The notes under the pieces were generated by a model. The model saw only the letters and a list, made by a program, of their open reading frames with translations. It did not search any database and was not told the origin of the DNA. The position numbers were made by a program, and so were the translations under genes. A stretch of DNA of 64,000 nt from Pseudozyma flocculosa PF-1 (taxonomy: Eukaryota > Basidiomycota > Ustilaginomycetes > Ustilaginales > Ustilaginaceae), in NCBI RefSeq assembly GCF_000417875.1, contig NW_006920870.1, positions 870,727 through 934,726 of the forward strand. Direction: 5' to 3'. Position 1 is the stretch's first letter. Every line of letters begins with the position of its first letter. Below are positions 1 through 10,007 of this stretch, in pieces.

Positions 1-309
1 GTCGAAAAGGACTACGAGCTCTTCCTGCGCGAGCTCGAGGAGGACGAGGAGATGCGCCAGAACATCAACCTCTACCGCGACCCGAAGAAGGAGGAAGAGG
101 CCAGGATGAAGAAGCAGCGCCTCGCCGAGCTCAAGGCGGCCAAGCTCGCCGCCCTCGCCGCCGGAGAGGAGCTCATGGACGACGCAGAGACCGACGACGG
201 CATGACGACCGACGGCGAGAGCGAGTTTGGCGACGACGACGCGCCGCGCGTCCGCATCGACGAGCTCCTCGACGACCTCGAGGAGATGAACATCGAGGAT
301 GCACAGTAG
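1..309 (+). CDS. NMD3: 60S ribosome export adaptor NMD3, C-terminal fragment
   Basis: The frame is open from the first base of the window and stops at TAG 307-309, so only the last ~102 residues are present. NMD3 binds nascent 60S subunits and recruits the exportin Crm1 to carry them out of the nucleus. What is seen: a run with FLRELEEDEEMRQNINLYRD, which resembles the conserved NMD3 stretch before its tail, then a Lys/Arg-rich segment (a possible nuclear localisation signal), an acidic patch, and a final IDELLDDLEEMNI segment spaced like a leucine-rich export signal, in the position where NMD3 carries one. The upstream part of the gene is outside the window. The assignment is based on similarity of the tail only; the export-signal role is inference from the family. 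Confidence 0.85.
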   Translation, partial: VEKDYELFLRELEEDEEMRQNINLYRDPKKEEEARMKKQRLAELKAAKLAALAAGEELMDDAETDDGMTTDGESEFGDDDAPRVRIDELLDDLEEMNIEDAQ

Positions 310-771
310 TCGACTCGGGCCCGGAGGCCCGGGCAGACGTGGCGGTACCGTGGCGGCACTCGTCCCTCTCGCCATTCAACCATTGCATCTCCGGCCATTG
401 CCTTCTCGTTTCTCAGGGCCGCGTCTGCCCGCCTGCCTGCCGGTCTGCCGGTCTTGCTGTGTGGCTGAGGAAGCACGACTTGGATCGAGCAATTGCAGCG
501 AGGATGATGGAGATGGAGCTATTCTACACATGGGGGGAAACTGGAGCGACCGCGGTGACTGCTGACGGGCTTCTGGGCGTAACGAGACGGGAACGGGAGG
601 CAACGACGGAGCACGGAAACGAAGGGCGTGCGGTGACAAAACAACACGAAGACGAGCGAGCGAGCGAGCGTTCGGGTTGCTGAGGAAGGCAGGCGACCTG
701 GGCCGGCACTTTGGGCCAACACGGCCATCGCGATCCTCGAGCGCGCTGAAGAGAAACGTTAGACGGCGACA
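310..771. other. convergent intergenic region NMD3 / LtrA
   Basis: This is the 3' flank of two convergent genes. Small open frames are present on both strands but none has recognisable protein character. I see no RNA gene or repeat beyond short GAGCGAGC runs near 653-672. Confidence 0.5.
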
Positions 772-3174
772 TCAAGCCGCATAAGCCCATCGCTGGCCCG
801 TCGAGAGCGGCTTCTCCTCGAGGTGGCCAATCTCGGACTCGATGCCGACGTCCTCCTCTCCGCGCTCGGCGGGCGTGAGGTCGTCGAAGGGATGCCAGGT
901 GGCCGTCTTGTCGAGCTTGTACTTTCTCTTCTCGTCGTGCGTCAGGGGCATGTGGGACGTGGAGCCCAGGGCCTCGAGGGGCACGCTGTGGCCGGCGTGG
1001 AGCGCGGCGGCGCGCTCGGCGTCGTACTTGCGCCCCACGGCGCCAATCTTGCCGATGGTCTCAAACGCGGTGAGGAAGGCGAGGAGCGAGACGTAGATGC
1101 CCAGCAGGTACAGGGCGTTCCACTCGTCCTGCGCCGCGGGGATGGCGGCCATGGCGGCGGCGATGAGGAAGCGCATCGAGAGGCGCATCCAGCGCGGTAC
1201 GAGGTTGGAGCCGTGGATGTCGAGGTTGCGGTGCAGCAACCCGATGACGCCGATGCACAGCATGACGCACGAGAGCGAGCCGCCAAAGTACCACACCTTG
1301 CCGCCGTGGATGGGGCCCGCCGAAGTGACGAGCGTCGAGAGCGAGGCGGCCATCAGGATCAGCGACGCCGTGAGCGGGAAGTGCAGGTGGCCAAACGTGA
1401 TCGAGGTGAAGCTGTTGCGGCGTAGGGCGTGCTGAAAGACGCGGCAGCCGTCGGCGTCGTAGTAGAGCCAGATGATAAAGAAGCTGATAGCGATGCCGAG
1501 CGCGGCGCGTCCAAACTCGGCGTTGAGGCCAAAGGTGCCGTCCGAGGCGACAAAGTTGCTCGAGATGATCGACTCGCCGACGATGAGGATGACAAAGAGC
1601 ACGTAGCGCTCAATCGAGTGCTCGTGCGAGAGCGCCGGGATAAACATGTGGTTGCCCGTCCGCTTCTTGCGGCCGTGGAAGGCCATCATGGCGCCGGCCA
1701 CGACGTAGCTCTGCAGCAGCTCGGCCAGGATGCCGACGCACATGGCGATGACGATGATGACTGGGTCGTAGGAGAGCAGCACGGGGAGGTAGATGCAGGT
1801 GATGAGCGCCATGGCCAGGCCGTTGAGCCAGAGCGCCGCGCGGAACTTGGGCAGCGAGAGGCCGTAGTAGAAATAGATGCCGACCCGCCAGAGCTTGGCG
1901 ACCATGAAAAAGGCGATCGCCGAGCCGATGGCCTTGTGGTAGCTCTCGGTGAACCAGTAGTTGTTGACCAGCTCGACGCCCAGGCGCACCTCCTCGGAAG
2001 AGCCACCTCCGCCTCCAGACCTCTTGAGGAGCGAGGCGGCGAGTCCGAGGGCACGGCGGTGGGGCTCGGCAGCCCCGCCACCAACCTCCTCGGTCACGGG
2101 TCCGACTTCGGCGCCTGTGCTCTCGGCGTAGAGCGCGAGCATCTCGGGCGTTGCCACGACGACCTCCAGGCCAGAGACGTTGGCGCAGTAGCCGCAGAGC
2201 AGGATCATCCAGCCGAGCAGGATGATCCTCTCGAGAACGTCGTCGGTGCCGCTGGTGTTGAGGAACCTGAGGGGAGCAGGAAGGATATCGAGCGTTGCCT
2301 CCGTGTCAGCGCTCTGGTGGCTCCGCACGACGCCCCCGCCATTCCGCTGCCACACTCACTTTCGCACGTCTGTCCAGATGGAAAAGCAAGGCCAAAAGGA
2401 GAGGACGAACTTGACGACGTTGATCGCGGAGCTGCTCTCGGCAGTCGCGTGTCCGATGCCGTTGACGACGGCGACAAAGATGAGGTCGAAGAAGAGCTCG
2501 TACTGGCTTGGCTTGCGCTCGTCCTTTTCGCGATACAGATTACCGGCGTAAAGCCACTGCCTGATGACGGGGCGCTTGACGAGGTGACGGAAGTTGACGG
2601 GGACGTCCTCGCCGTGCTCCTTGATGTGCGGGCCCGATCGCTTGCCACGGGCATGGACCATGTCAAACAGGCTGCCGGACCTCTCGTGACCGTGGCCGTG
2701 ACCGTGGCCGTGGCCGTGGCCGTGGCTGTCGATGGCGCTGCTCGCCCTGTTGTGGCCTTCCGCCTTGACTTCGTGCTCGCCCGTCTGCGAGCTCATCTTG
2801 GACAGGGGAATCGAGCCGAGTGCCTGACCGACGGGTCGCGTGTCCCACTGTTCGCTGGAGCGGGCGCTCTGGGAGGCGCGGTGAGAATAGGGGTGAGGTC
2901 GTTGGTGGTAGCTGTGCTGGTGGTCGGGGTCATGGAGCTGCTCGGTCGTCTCGACGGGGCGCCAGCCTCCGGACTGGGTCCTTAAGTGGGACGAGCCGTG
3001 CTCCTCCGGGTAGCGAGTGCCAAAGGGGCCGTAGAGGTTGGGGTCGATGACCTCGCGCTCCTCTTCGTCCTGTTGGAGGAGGATCTGGGCGTTGTCGCGG
3101 TCGTCGTCGCCGTCGTCATTGCGCCTGGCGGCGGGAGTGGGGGAAGCGAAGCGACTATGAAAGTTGGCCGACAT
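772..3174 (-). CDS. low-temperature-requirement A (LtrA) family membrane protein
   Basis: Two exons: 3174..2360 and 2266..772. The intron 2359..2267 has a GTGAGT donor and a CTCAG acceptor, and joining restores one frame of 769 residues. About 185 N-terminal residues are hydrophilic and probably disordered, with a His-Gly repeat of seven histidines at roughly residues 147-163. The conserved part begins near RKPSQYELFFDLIFVAVVNG, the typical entry into LtrA (PF06772) domains, and is followed by many hydrophobic segments that read as transmembrane helices. LtrA proteins are multispanning membrane proteins whose biochemical role is poorly defined; the name comes from a bacterial cold phenotype. 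A cytosolic tail of about 100 residues ends in RWAYAA. The gene is head-to-tail with the AhpC/TSA gene at 4853, also on minus. The family call is confident; a transport or sensing role would be speculation. Confidence 0.85.
2684..2733 (-). repeat. His-Gly dipeptide-coding repeat inside the LtrA gene
   Basis: Alternating CAC/GGC codons encode seven histidines separated by glycines in the cytosolic N-terminal region. The period is 6 nt and frame is kept. Such runs can bind metal ions; that role here is inference. Confidence 0.8.
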
Positions 3175-4852
3175 GACGGCGGAGGGCAGCCCAATGATGG
3201 CTCGTACTCAGGCAAGCGGCTTTGTGCGCGGTGCAGAACGAATCGAGGAGCCGTGGGGACGTGTTGCGATAGGCCGTGGGTCGGGAAGCCGTGTGCGATG
3301 GCGATGCGGGCGGCAGCGATGCGAAGACGAGACGGGAAACGATGCGAGCAGAGGAAGGGGATCTCAAAATGACCGAGAGAAGGGAGCCTAGTAGGCAGGG
3401 TCTGCTCCGATGGGGTTGCTAAGTTGGGAAGAGACAGAGTAGGGCAAAGGCGTTTCCTGCGCGAACGATGACGTTCACGCTCGCATGGATACGAGATCTG
3501 AAGGTCGGTTGCGGTGCGAATGAGCGAACGAGGTGGTGCCCAGATCGAGATGGCCACCCGTCCAGACGGCGTGCCAAATGGTGCTATGCGCGAGAAGCCT
3601 GATACAGTAGTAGTAGTCTGTGTGTCGTCGGGAGATTCAGAGTCGGTGATGGTCGTGGTGGTGGGTCAGAGACGAGCGACGACCCCCCTTCCCGAGGAAC
3701 GACGACCAAGCAAGGGCCGGGGACCTAGCAAGCCAGGCCAGACTAGGTCCAGCCTCGGAGCCACGGTGGGAGGTGATTCGTGAGGCGGTGCGGTGCATTT
3801 CGGGTGCTGGCCTCCGCCCAGCGTAGGGCCAAGCAAGCAAGGCTGCTTAACCGTTCGTGAATGCGGGGAGCTGCAGACTGCGAGCATATATGCATCGATG
3901 TGATATGTCAAAGCAACGGGACGCCCCGTCGCGCTGTGATCACATCCTCATCGCCCCTAGCCCTAGCCTGGCCTAGCCTAGCCTAGCCTCGGTCGTCCGG
4001 CAGCGTCGAGGCGTGGTTCGCTCGGGAAAGGGGGCGCGGCGGCCTCTCGGAAGTTTCCAGGGGTCGGGGGGCCCAGCGAGGTAGGGGAGACTCGGTCATG
4101 CCGAACCAACACGGACCGCCGCCAACACCGCCGCCCCCGCCCGCGCCGCCGCTTGCCAGCACAGCAGCAAGAAGCAGCAGCAGCAAAGCAGCGCGCCGCC
4201 GGCGTCGCCGCCCTGTTTCGCCTTGATTATTGCGCCGTCGGCTTGGCGCTAAAAATAGGCCGGTCCAGGGCGCGTTGGACACAACCCCTCGTCTTTCTGT
4301 ATGTACAAGAGCACTGGATCGCAGCCTGCGCGGCCGGGCCGAGCCGCTACAGACCTGTAGCACGATGATGGCGAACAAGGCGCGAGTTCCCTGTTCCTGG
4401 CGCTTCAGCCCGCAGAGGTCGAGCAACTCCATGCGGCGGGTCAGGTCAGGTCAGGTCAGGTCAGGTTAGGTCAGTTCAGGTCGACCACGTTTCGACGACG
4501 GGTGCCCCTGAACCCACTCGCTCGCTCGCTCGCTCCGGCCGTGACGCTGTGATGACGGATCGAGGTCCAATCCAGTCCAAGCGCCGTAGCGTTCGCCATG
4601 CGATGGTCCGGGAGGAACAAATGAATACAGGTGAGGCATAGGCAGTAGGGCAAGGGAGCGTATTAAGGTGTGGTTGGATAAGTAACGGGTGACCGACAGG
4701 TGACAACTACTATAAGATGAGGGGGTCCGGGTACGAGAGCAGGGCGGGCGGTAGCATCGAAGCAGGCGGGGCCGCCAACGAGGGCGCCCCAGAGCAGGGC
4801 AACGGGCGCGGACGGGAAGGTATCGGCACATGTGATCGTCGCTGCGCTGGCC
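3175..4852. other. intergenic region with short tandem repeats
   Basis: Lies between the start of the LtrA gene and the end of the AhpC/TSA gene, so it should hold the LtrA promoter and the AhpC/TSA 3' region. I see no supported gene. It contains a CCTAG-rich run at about 3956-3988, CAG-rich sequence near 4160-4190, and the TCAGG array at 4441. Confidence 0.5.
4441..4470 (+). repeat. (TCAGG)5 + TTAGG pentamer array
   Basis: Five perfect TCAGG units followed by one TTAGG unit, in an intergenic region. It is too short and of the wrong unit for a telomere (fungal telomeres are usually TTAGGG). Confidence 0.85.
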
Positions 4853-7800
4853 TTACCAGCGTCGAGCGGCGGCGGAGGCGACGACCTTGGACTTGGGCAC
4901 CTGTTGTTGGCCCTCCTCGTAGTCATCCTCCTCCTCCTCCTCTTCCTCCTCGAGGTGGGCCGACAGGCCATAGTTGGGGCGGTAGCCGCCGAAGCCGTAG
5001 AGGCTGCCCATGCTGGGGCTGGCAAAGGTAGAGCTGCGCGACGAGCTGGGCGAGATCGTCGGTGAGGCCGTGGCCGACTCGCTCAGCGTGCCGGTCGAGA
5101 GCGACCTCGACACCGACGTCTTGGTGGCTCCGCCGACACCGTCGGGGCTGCGCAGCCGAGGCGTCCACACCATCGTCGGCGTGTTGGCGGTGTCCGACTG
5201 GCCGTCAAAGGTGGGCTCGGTGTCGCTGTCGGAATCGGCCGCCTGCATCTGCCCGAGGGAAGAGGGGGCGGGACCGAACCCGGCCTCTGCGTCGGCATCG
5301 CCGAGGCGCTCCTTGTAGAAGCGTCCTGAGGGCTGACGCGAGAGCGAGTCGTAGACGTCGAGTTCCATCAGGAAGCTGCCGGCCATCGACGAGTCGCTGG
5401 CACGTTCGACGTCGTTCGAGACGCCGCGCGACATGCGCGAAGACACCGAGCCGCGGGCTTCGGCCAAAGCCGGGTCTCGCACGTCGCTGGCCCGCGTCTT
5501 GACCTCTTCGCTTGCCCTCCAACTGCCTTCGAACTCGATCGAGTCGATCGAGTCGGCCTCGCTGGTGGATCGATGGCTGCGCACCGACTCGGGCGCCTCG
5601 GGCATCTCGCGGCCAGCTGGCAAAGCACGGGGAAGATGGTCGACTTCGTGGACCTGGCGCCTGTCTCGTTGTTGCTCGGCGAAGGCGCCAGCCTTTGCGT
5701 CCTTCATGGCTGCAATCGGCGGGACTGACTGGCTCCGGTCCTTGACACCGCCGGCAAGGTTGCCGCCCGACTGGCTCTGTCGGAGAAGGATCTGCGACTT
5801 GAAGCTTGACAGCGGCGTCGACGACCTCGTGGCCGCCTTGGAGTGCTGGACGGCATTCTGTGACAGGACTCGGTCGGATAGCGGCTTCGACAGAGACGCG
5901 GCAGCCGCAGGCAGGCCCGACGAGACCGATGAGATCGATGAGGCCTTGGAGTCGTGCGTGCGCCCATCCTTGCTCGCAAACGTGTCTGAGCTGAGCAAGG
6001 GCGAGGACCTCGGCGAGGAGGCAACGCGCGGCGTGTCCAACGCATCGTTCGAAGGGCTCGCGCTCAGGTAGTCCAGCCCGCGACCGCGCCCAAGCCCAGC
6101 CTCGATGGCCTTGGCCGGCGGGGGCAGCGGCGTCGAGGTCTGTGACCGGTCGATGCCCGAGTAGAAAGACATGTTGCTCGACTCTGTCGACGGCGCCCGC
6201 GCCGAGCTGTACGAGTCAACGTTGCGGGACTCGTACGAGATTTTGCGCATGATCGACAGCGAGCGTCCGTGGTCGCGACCGGAGGCAAAGGTGTGCGAGA
6301 GGTCGGCCATACTGTCGGCGCTGGGCAGCGACACTTGCGATCGGCTGCTCTTGAGACGACTGCCGGGGAAGCGGCCCCAGAGCGAAGGACGGGCAGGCTT
6401 GTTGCCAGCCTGCAAGGCGCTCAGCGAGCCAGACGTCGACGAGGCGGAGCCCAACGAGGAGAGCGTGGCTACCGTGCCCGTCTTGGCGGCCAGCGCCTGC
6501 GCCTCCCTCTTGGCTTCCTTCTTCTGCTTGGAACGCCCAAAAGAGCGGCCGGTGCCGTTCCTGTTGCCTCCGGCCAACGTCGCAAGCCTGGCTGCGGCCT
6601 CGGCGGCCGACGGCGGCGGCTTTGGCGACTTGAGAGAGAGGTCGCAACCCGCCTGAGCCAGGATCCTGGGCACGTCGAGATGGCCATCGGCCGTCGTCAT
6701 GCGATGGGTAAAGGTGCACTGCAGGCCGGGCCCGAGGATGAACTCGCCACCGAGCAGCTTCATGTCTCCGGGGCTGCGGATCGGCATGTCAAAGAGGCCC
6801 TTTTTGATGGCGATCAGGATACCCTTGGTCATGCCGAGCTGGGCGTAGTCGGGCCTTGCGCAGGCTGGCGAGGCAGGCGCGACGAAACAGAGAGAAGAAG
6901 AGAGAGGGAGAGAAACGGATGGTCAGTCAGGCGCCGGCTTGGCTGCCACCACCAATATGCTCGCGGCACTCACCGGGACTGGCCTCGTTTGTGCGCATCG
7001 TCATGCCAAGAGCGCGGTAGATGTTGCGCTTCGGGTCGGCGTACAGCCGGTAGGGCACCTCCATCACCTGCTTGTACGCCTTCATGATCTGCCAGTCGCC
7101 CTGGCCGACGACGACGAGCTCCATGTTGGCCGCCTTGAGGGGCATCGGGTCGATCTTCTTGAGGGACATGGCAAATTGCTGGCAGAAGCCGCACCACCAG
7201 TGCCTGAGGAAGCAGACCAGCGTCCTCCGCGCCTTGAACAGGTCGCCGAACACGACCTGGCCACCATCCTCGTCGTAGAGGGTGCACTGAGACGCCTCGA
7301 AGAGCTGCAGCATCGTCGGCGGATGGATCGAGTAGGAGCCAGGTGGCGGCGTATCGATCGAGGCAGGCGTTCGCGCAGTGTCCCGCGGGCGCGAAGGTGC
7401 AGATGGAAGCACCTTGGGATCGTTGGACCTTGAGCCGCCACGCCTGACGCTCTCGGATCGGCCCGGCGCTCCCGCAGGTTCGACGGATGCCCTGGTCTTG
7501 ACGCTGGCACCCTTGACCCGGTCCGAGACACGGACCTCTTCTTCAAGGCCCCAGCCGACCGATTGGATCGGGGCATGCGGCCCAGGCACAATGGCGGGGG
7601 CCGGCTTCTGCGTCGTCGCATCCTCAGCAGCGCTCTTGGGGCCGTGCGAGGGTTTCGGATGCTGGCTGCCGGCGCGAGACGGCTCCTGGGCCGGCTTTGG
7701 ATCTCGGTTCAGCAGGACGGCGTTGGGAACCAAGGCTGCCGTCTTTTTCCTCTCCGCCAGCTCGCCGTCCTTGTCCTTGGTCGACAAGTCGTCAAAGACA

Positions 7801-10007
7801 AATTGCAGTCCTTCAATCTCGAGAAAGGACGGGACCTCGCCCGCGTCCCAGCCTCGGCGGAACTGGCCAGCGCCGCCGGTCGGGGCTGTCGAGGGCCGTT
7901 TGAGGTTGGCTCTGGACCGCGATCGACCTTTTGAGCCCGAGGCCTGCGATTCGCCGAGCGCGGACGGGGTCTTTGCCCTGGCTTGCCCATCCGATGTCTC
8001 CGTCCCTTGGTCGCCGTCCGCCGTCTCCTCGGCGACACCGCTCTTGACCTGGGCGTCCTGCCTCAGCGATGCAAAAGTCGAGCCCTTCAGCTCCGATTGT
8101 GGTGCTGCCTGGGCCGTCGAGGGCCGCACCCGGCGCATCGGCCGCCCCGATGAACTCTGTGGCTGCTTGCCCTTGGACGCCGCCGCCCGTAGCCTCTCAG
8201 CCTTCATCTCCTCCATCCGAGCTTGCGCGGCCTCCTGCGCCTTGCGCATAAAGTCAGATCCGCTGGGCGTCCGAGTGTGCGCGATCCGCTGCACCTGCGG
8301 TATCGTGGGCGTCTGATCGGGATCCTCGGATGCCCCGGCGGGGCCGACTGTGTTCGCATCGGTCGCCGCCGGCAATGCCGGAGCGGGCATCGATCTGGGT
8401 GAGACGGGCGCTGCATCGGCTGTCGAAGGCCGGCTGCTGGGCAGGTCGAAGGCTGCGCCGATCGGAGACTTGACGGATGCTGACGCCGACGTCGAGGCAA
8501 AAGACACGACGCTCGCATTGTCGTCGCGAAACTGAAGCGGGACAGGTTTTCTGCGAATCCGGTAGGTGGAGCCGGAATCTCCGGAGGCAGCCGAGCTGGC
8601 GCTCCCTCGGCGCAGCGCAGAGTCGAGGCTGGCGGGGTGTTGGGAGTGGTCCAACGCGCCGTCCGAGTGGCTACTGCCGCGCCGGTCGTAAGAGCGGCGC
8701 GGCGGCACCGCAAGCAGCTCCGACTTGACGGAGGAAGGCGACAGTAGTCCATCGGCCCTGATGGGCTGCCGTGAGGCTGCAGAGACGTCGGCATTCCCCG
8801 CCGGAACCTCGTTGGCGGCGGCGGCGTTTGCCGGTTGCTGCGCCGTTCCGGCTTCGTTTGTATCGCCTGTCCCTCCGCTGAGGTCGGCTCCGCCGACGAC
8901 GCCTCCTCGGATCGCATCTGTTGGGCTCGATCCCGGACTCGTACTCGAACCCGGCCTCGCCGAAGCTTCACCCTCGCCCCTGTCCTCGGAAGTGGCGCAT
9001 TCTTGGTCCTTGCTTTGGAGGAGCTCCTCCTCGAGCTCTTCCTCGGGTGAAGGCAGCGAGTCCCTGGCGCTGCTGCTCCGACGCGTGCTGTCGCGAACGA
9101 TGTCGCCCTCGCTGAGCCGCTTAGCCTGCGCTAGACCGACTCCTGGCACCTCGAAGCTGGTATTGGTGAAGACGGGCAGCGTCTGGCTGTGCCTGCCATC
9201 GCCGAGGAAGCTGCTGTGCCTGCGCGAGGATGGGGCGCCGCTCGAGGGGCGCGAGACTGCCGAGAGGTAGGAATGCGACGAGTCGCTGAGCGCCTCTCCT
9301 CCGCCGCGCCGGATCCACGAGGCCCGCTTCGAAGCTGGCGCAGCTGCCGAGCCGATGGTGAGCTCGCGCAGACCGCCTGGACTGGCGCCCTCCCGACGAA
9401 GTCCGACGTCGAAGAAGGCCGGGGCCGATTCGGGCGTCTTGGGCGACGGGTACTGGTCGCTGTGGACGGGAGCGGTGCCCGGGCGTCTGCGACGTGTCCG
9501 CGGCGAGAGGCCTCCGCCGCTCAGAGGAGAGCCTGCCGCGCTCCAGGCGCTGAGGTGGCCCGTGTCGCTAAACATGCCACGCTTCTCCTGCAGCTTCTGC
9601 TCGAAGATGAGCTGGCTGCGTCGGTTGGGGATCGATGGCGGAGACCTAACAGCGGCCGCCGTGCGCCGGCTGATGCCCAGACCGACGGCTTCATTGTCGC
9701 TCATGCTCCTCGACATGTGGGGAGCGACGCCGTCGTCGTCGGCTGCGATCGCACCCATGGAAGGTGAAGCGGGCAGCCTGCGCAGGCTGAGGCCGGCCTC
9801 CATGGCGTCGTTGGGGACCACAATCTCCTCGGTGTCGATCGACTGGATGGACCAGCGCCGCGCCGCCGACGAGGTGCTCGAGCCGGATGCGAAGGGCAGC
9901 GCGTCTGCGGAGATGGGCGGCGAGGCGTCGAGCATGGGTGACCCGGAGAAGCTTGGCGAACGGAGGTAGGTGATGGTCATAGTCCTTGGCGAGGGATCCT
10001 CTGGCAC
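4853..10007 (-). CDS. giant AhpC/TSA-type (PRXL2-like) thioredoxin-fold protein with long disordered flanks
   Basis: Two exons, 10007..6974 and 6864..4853. The intron 6973..6865 has a GTGAGT donor and CGCCAG acceptor, and the join reads SPACARPDYAQLGMTKG in one frame of 1681 residues. A thioredoxin-fold domain of the AhpC/TSA antioxidant family (PF13911 type) sits at about residues 895-1075, with strand-helix features LVCFLRHWWCGFCQQFA (a CxxC motif near residue 937), a VVVGQGD strand and LYADPKRNIYRALGM. In this family the cysteines are thought to act in redox chemistry; the substrate is unknown. The intron falls inside the domain, which supports the join. The first ~890 and last ~600 residues are rich in Ser, Pro, Arg and acidic residues with no recognised domain, far longer than the ~200-residue typical member. 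A start at the next Met (MTITYLRSP, 9 residues downstream) is possible. The redox-fold call is firm, the role unknown. Confidence 0.8.

Noticed and set aside
1429..2985. 518-codon plus-strand frame opposite the LtrA gene
   Set aside because: Antisense shadow caused by high GC; no domain, while the minus strand has a clear LtrA domain with a proper intron.
4441..4470. TCAGG/TTAGG array considered as interstitial telomere sequence
   Set aside because: Unit is five bases and only five to six copies; not TTAGGG.
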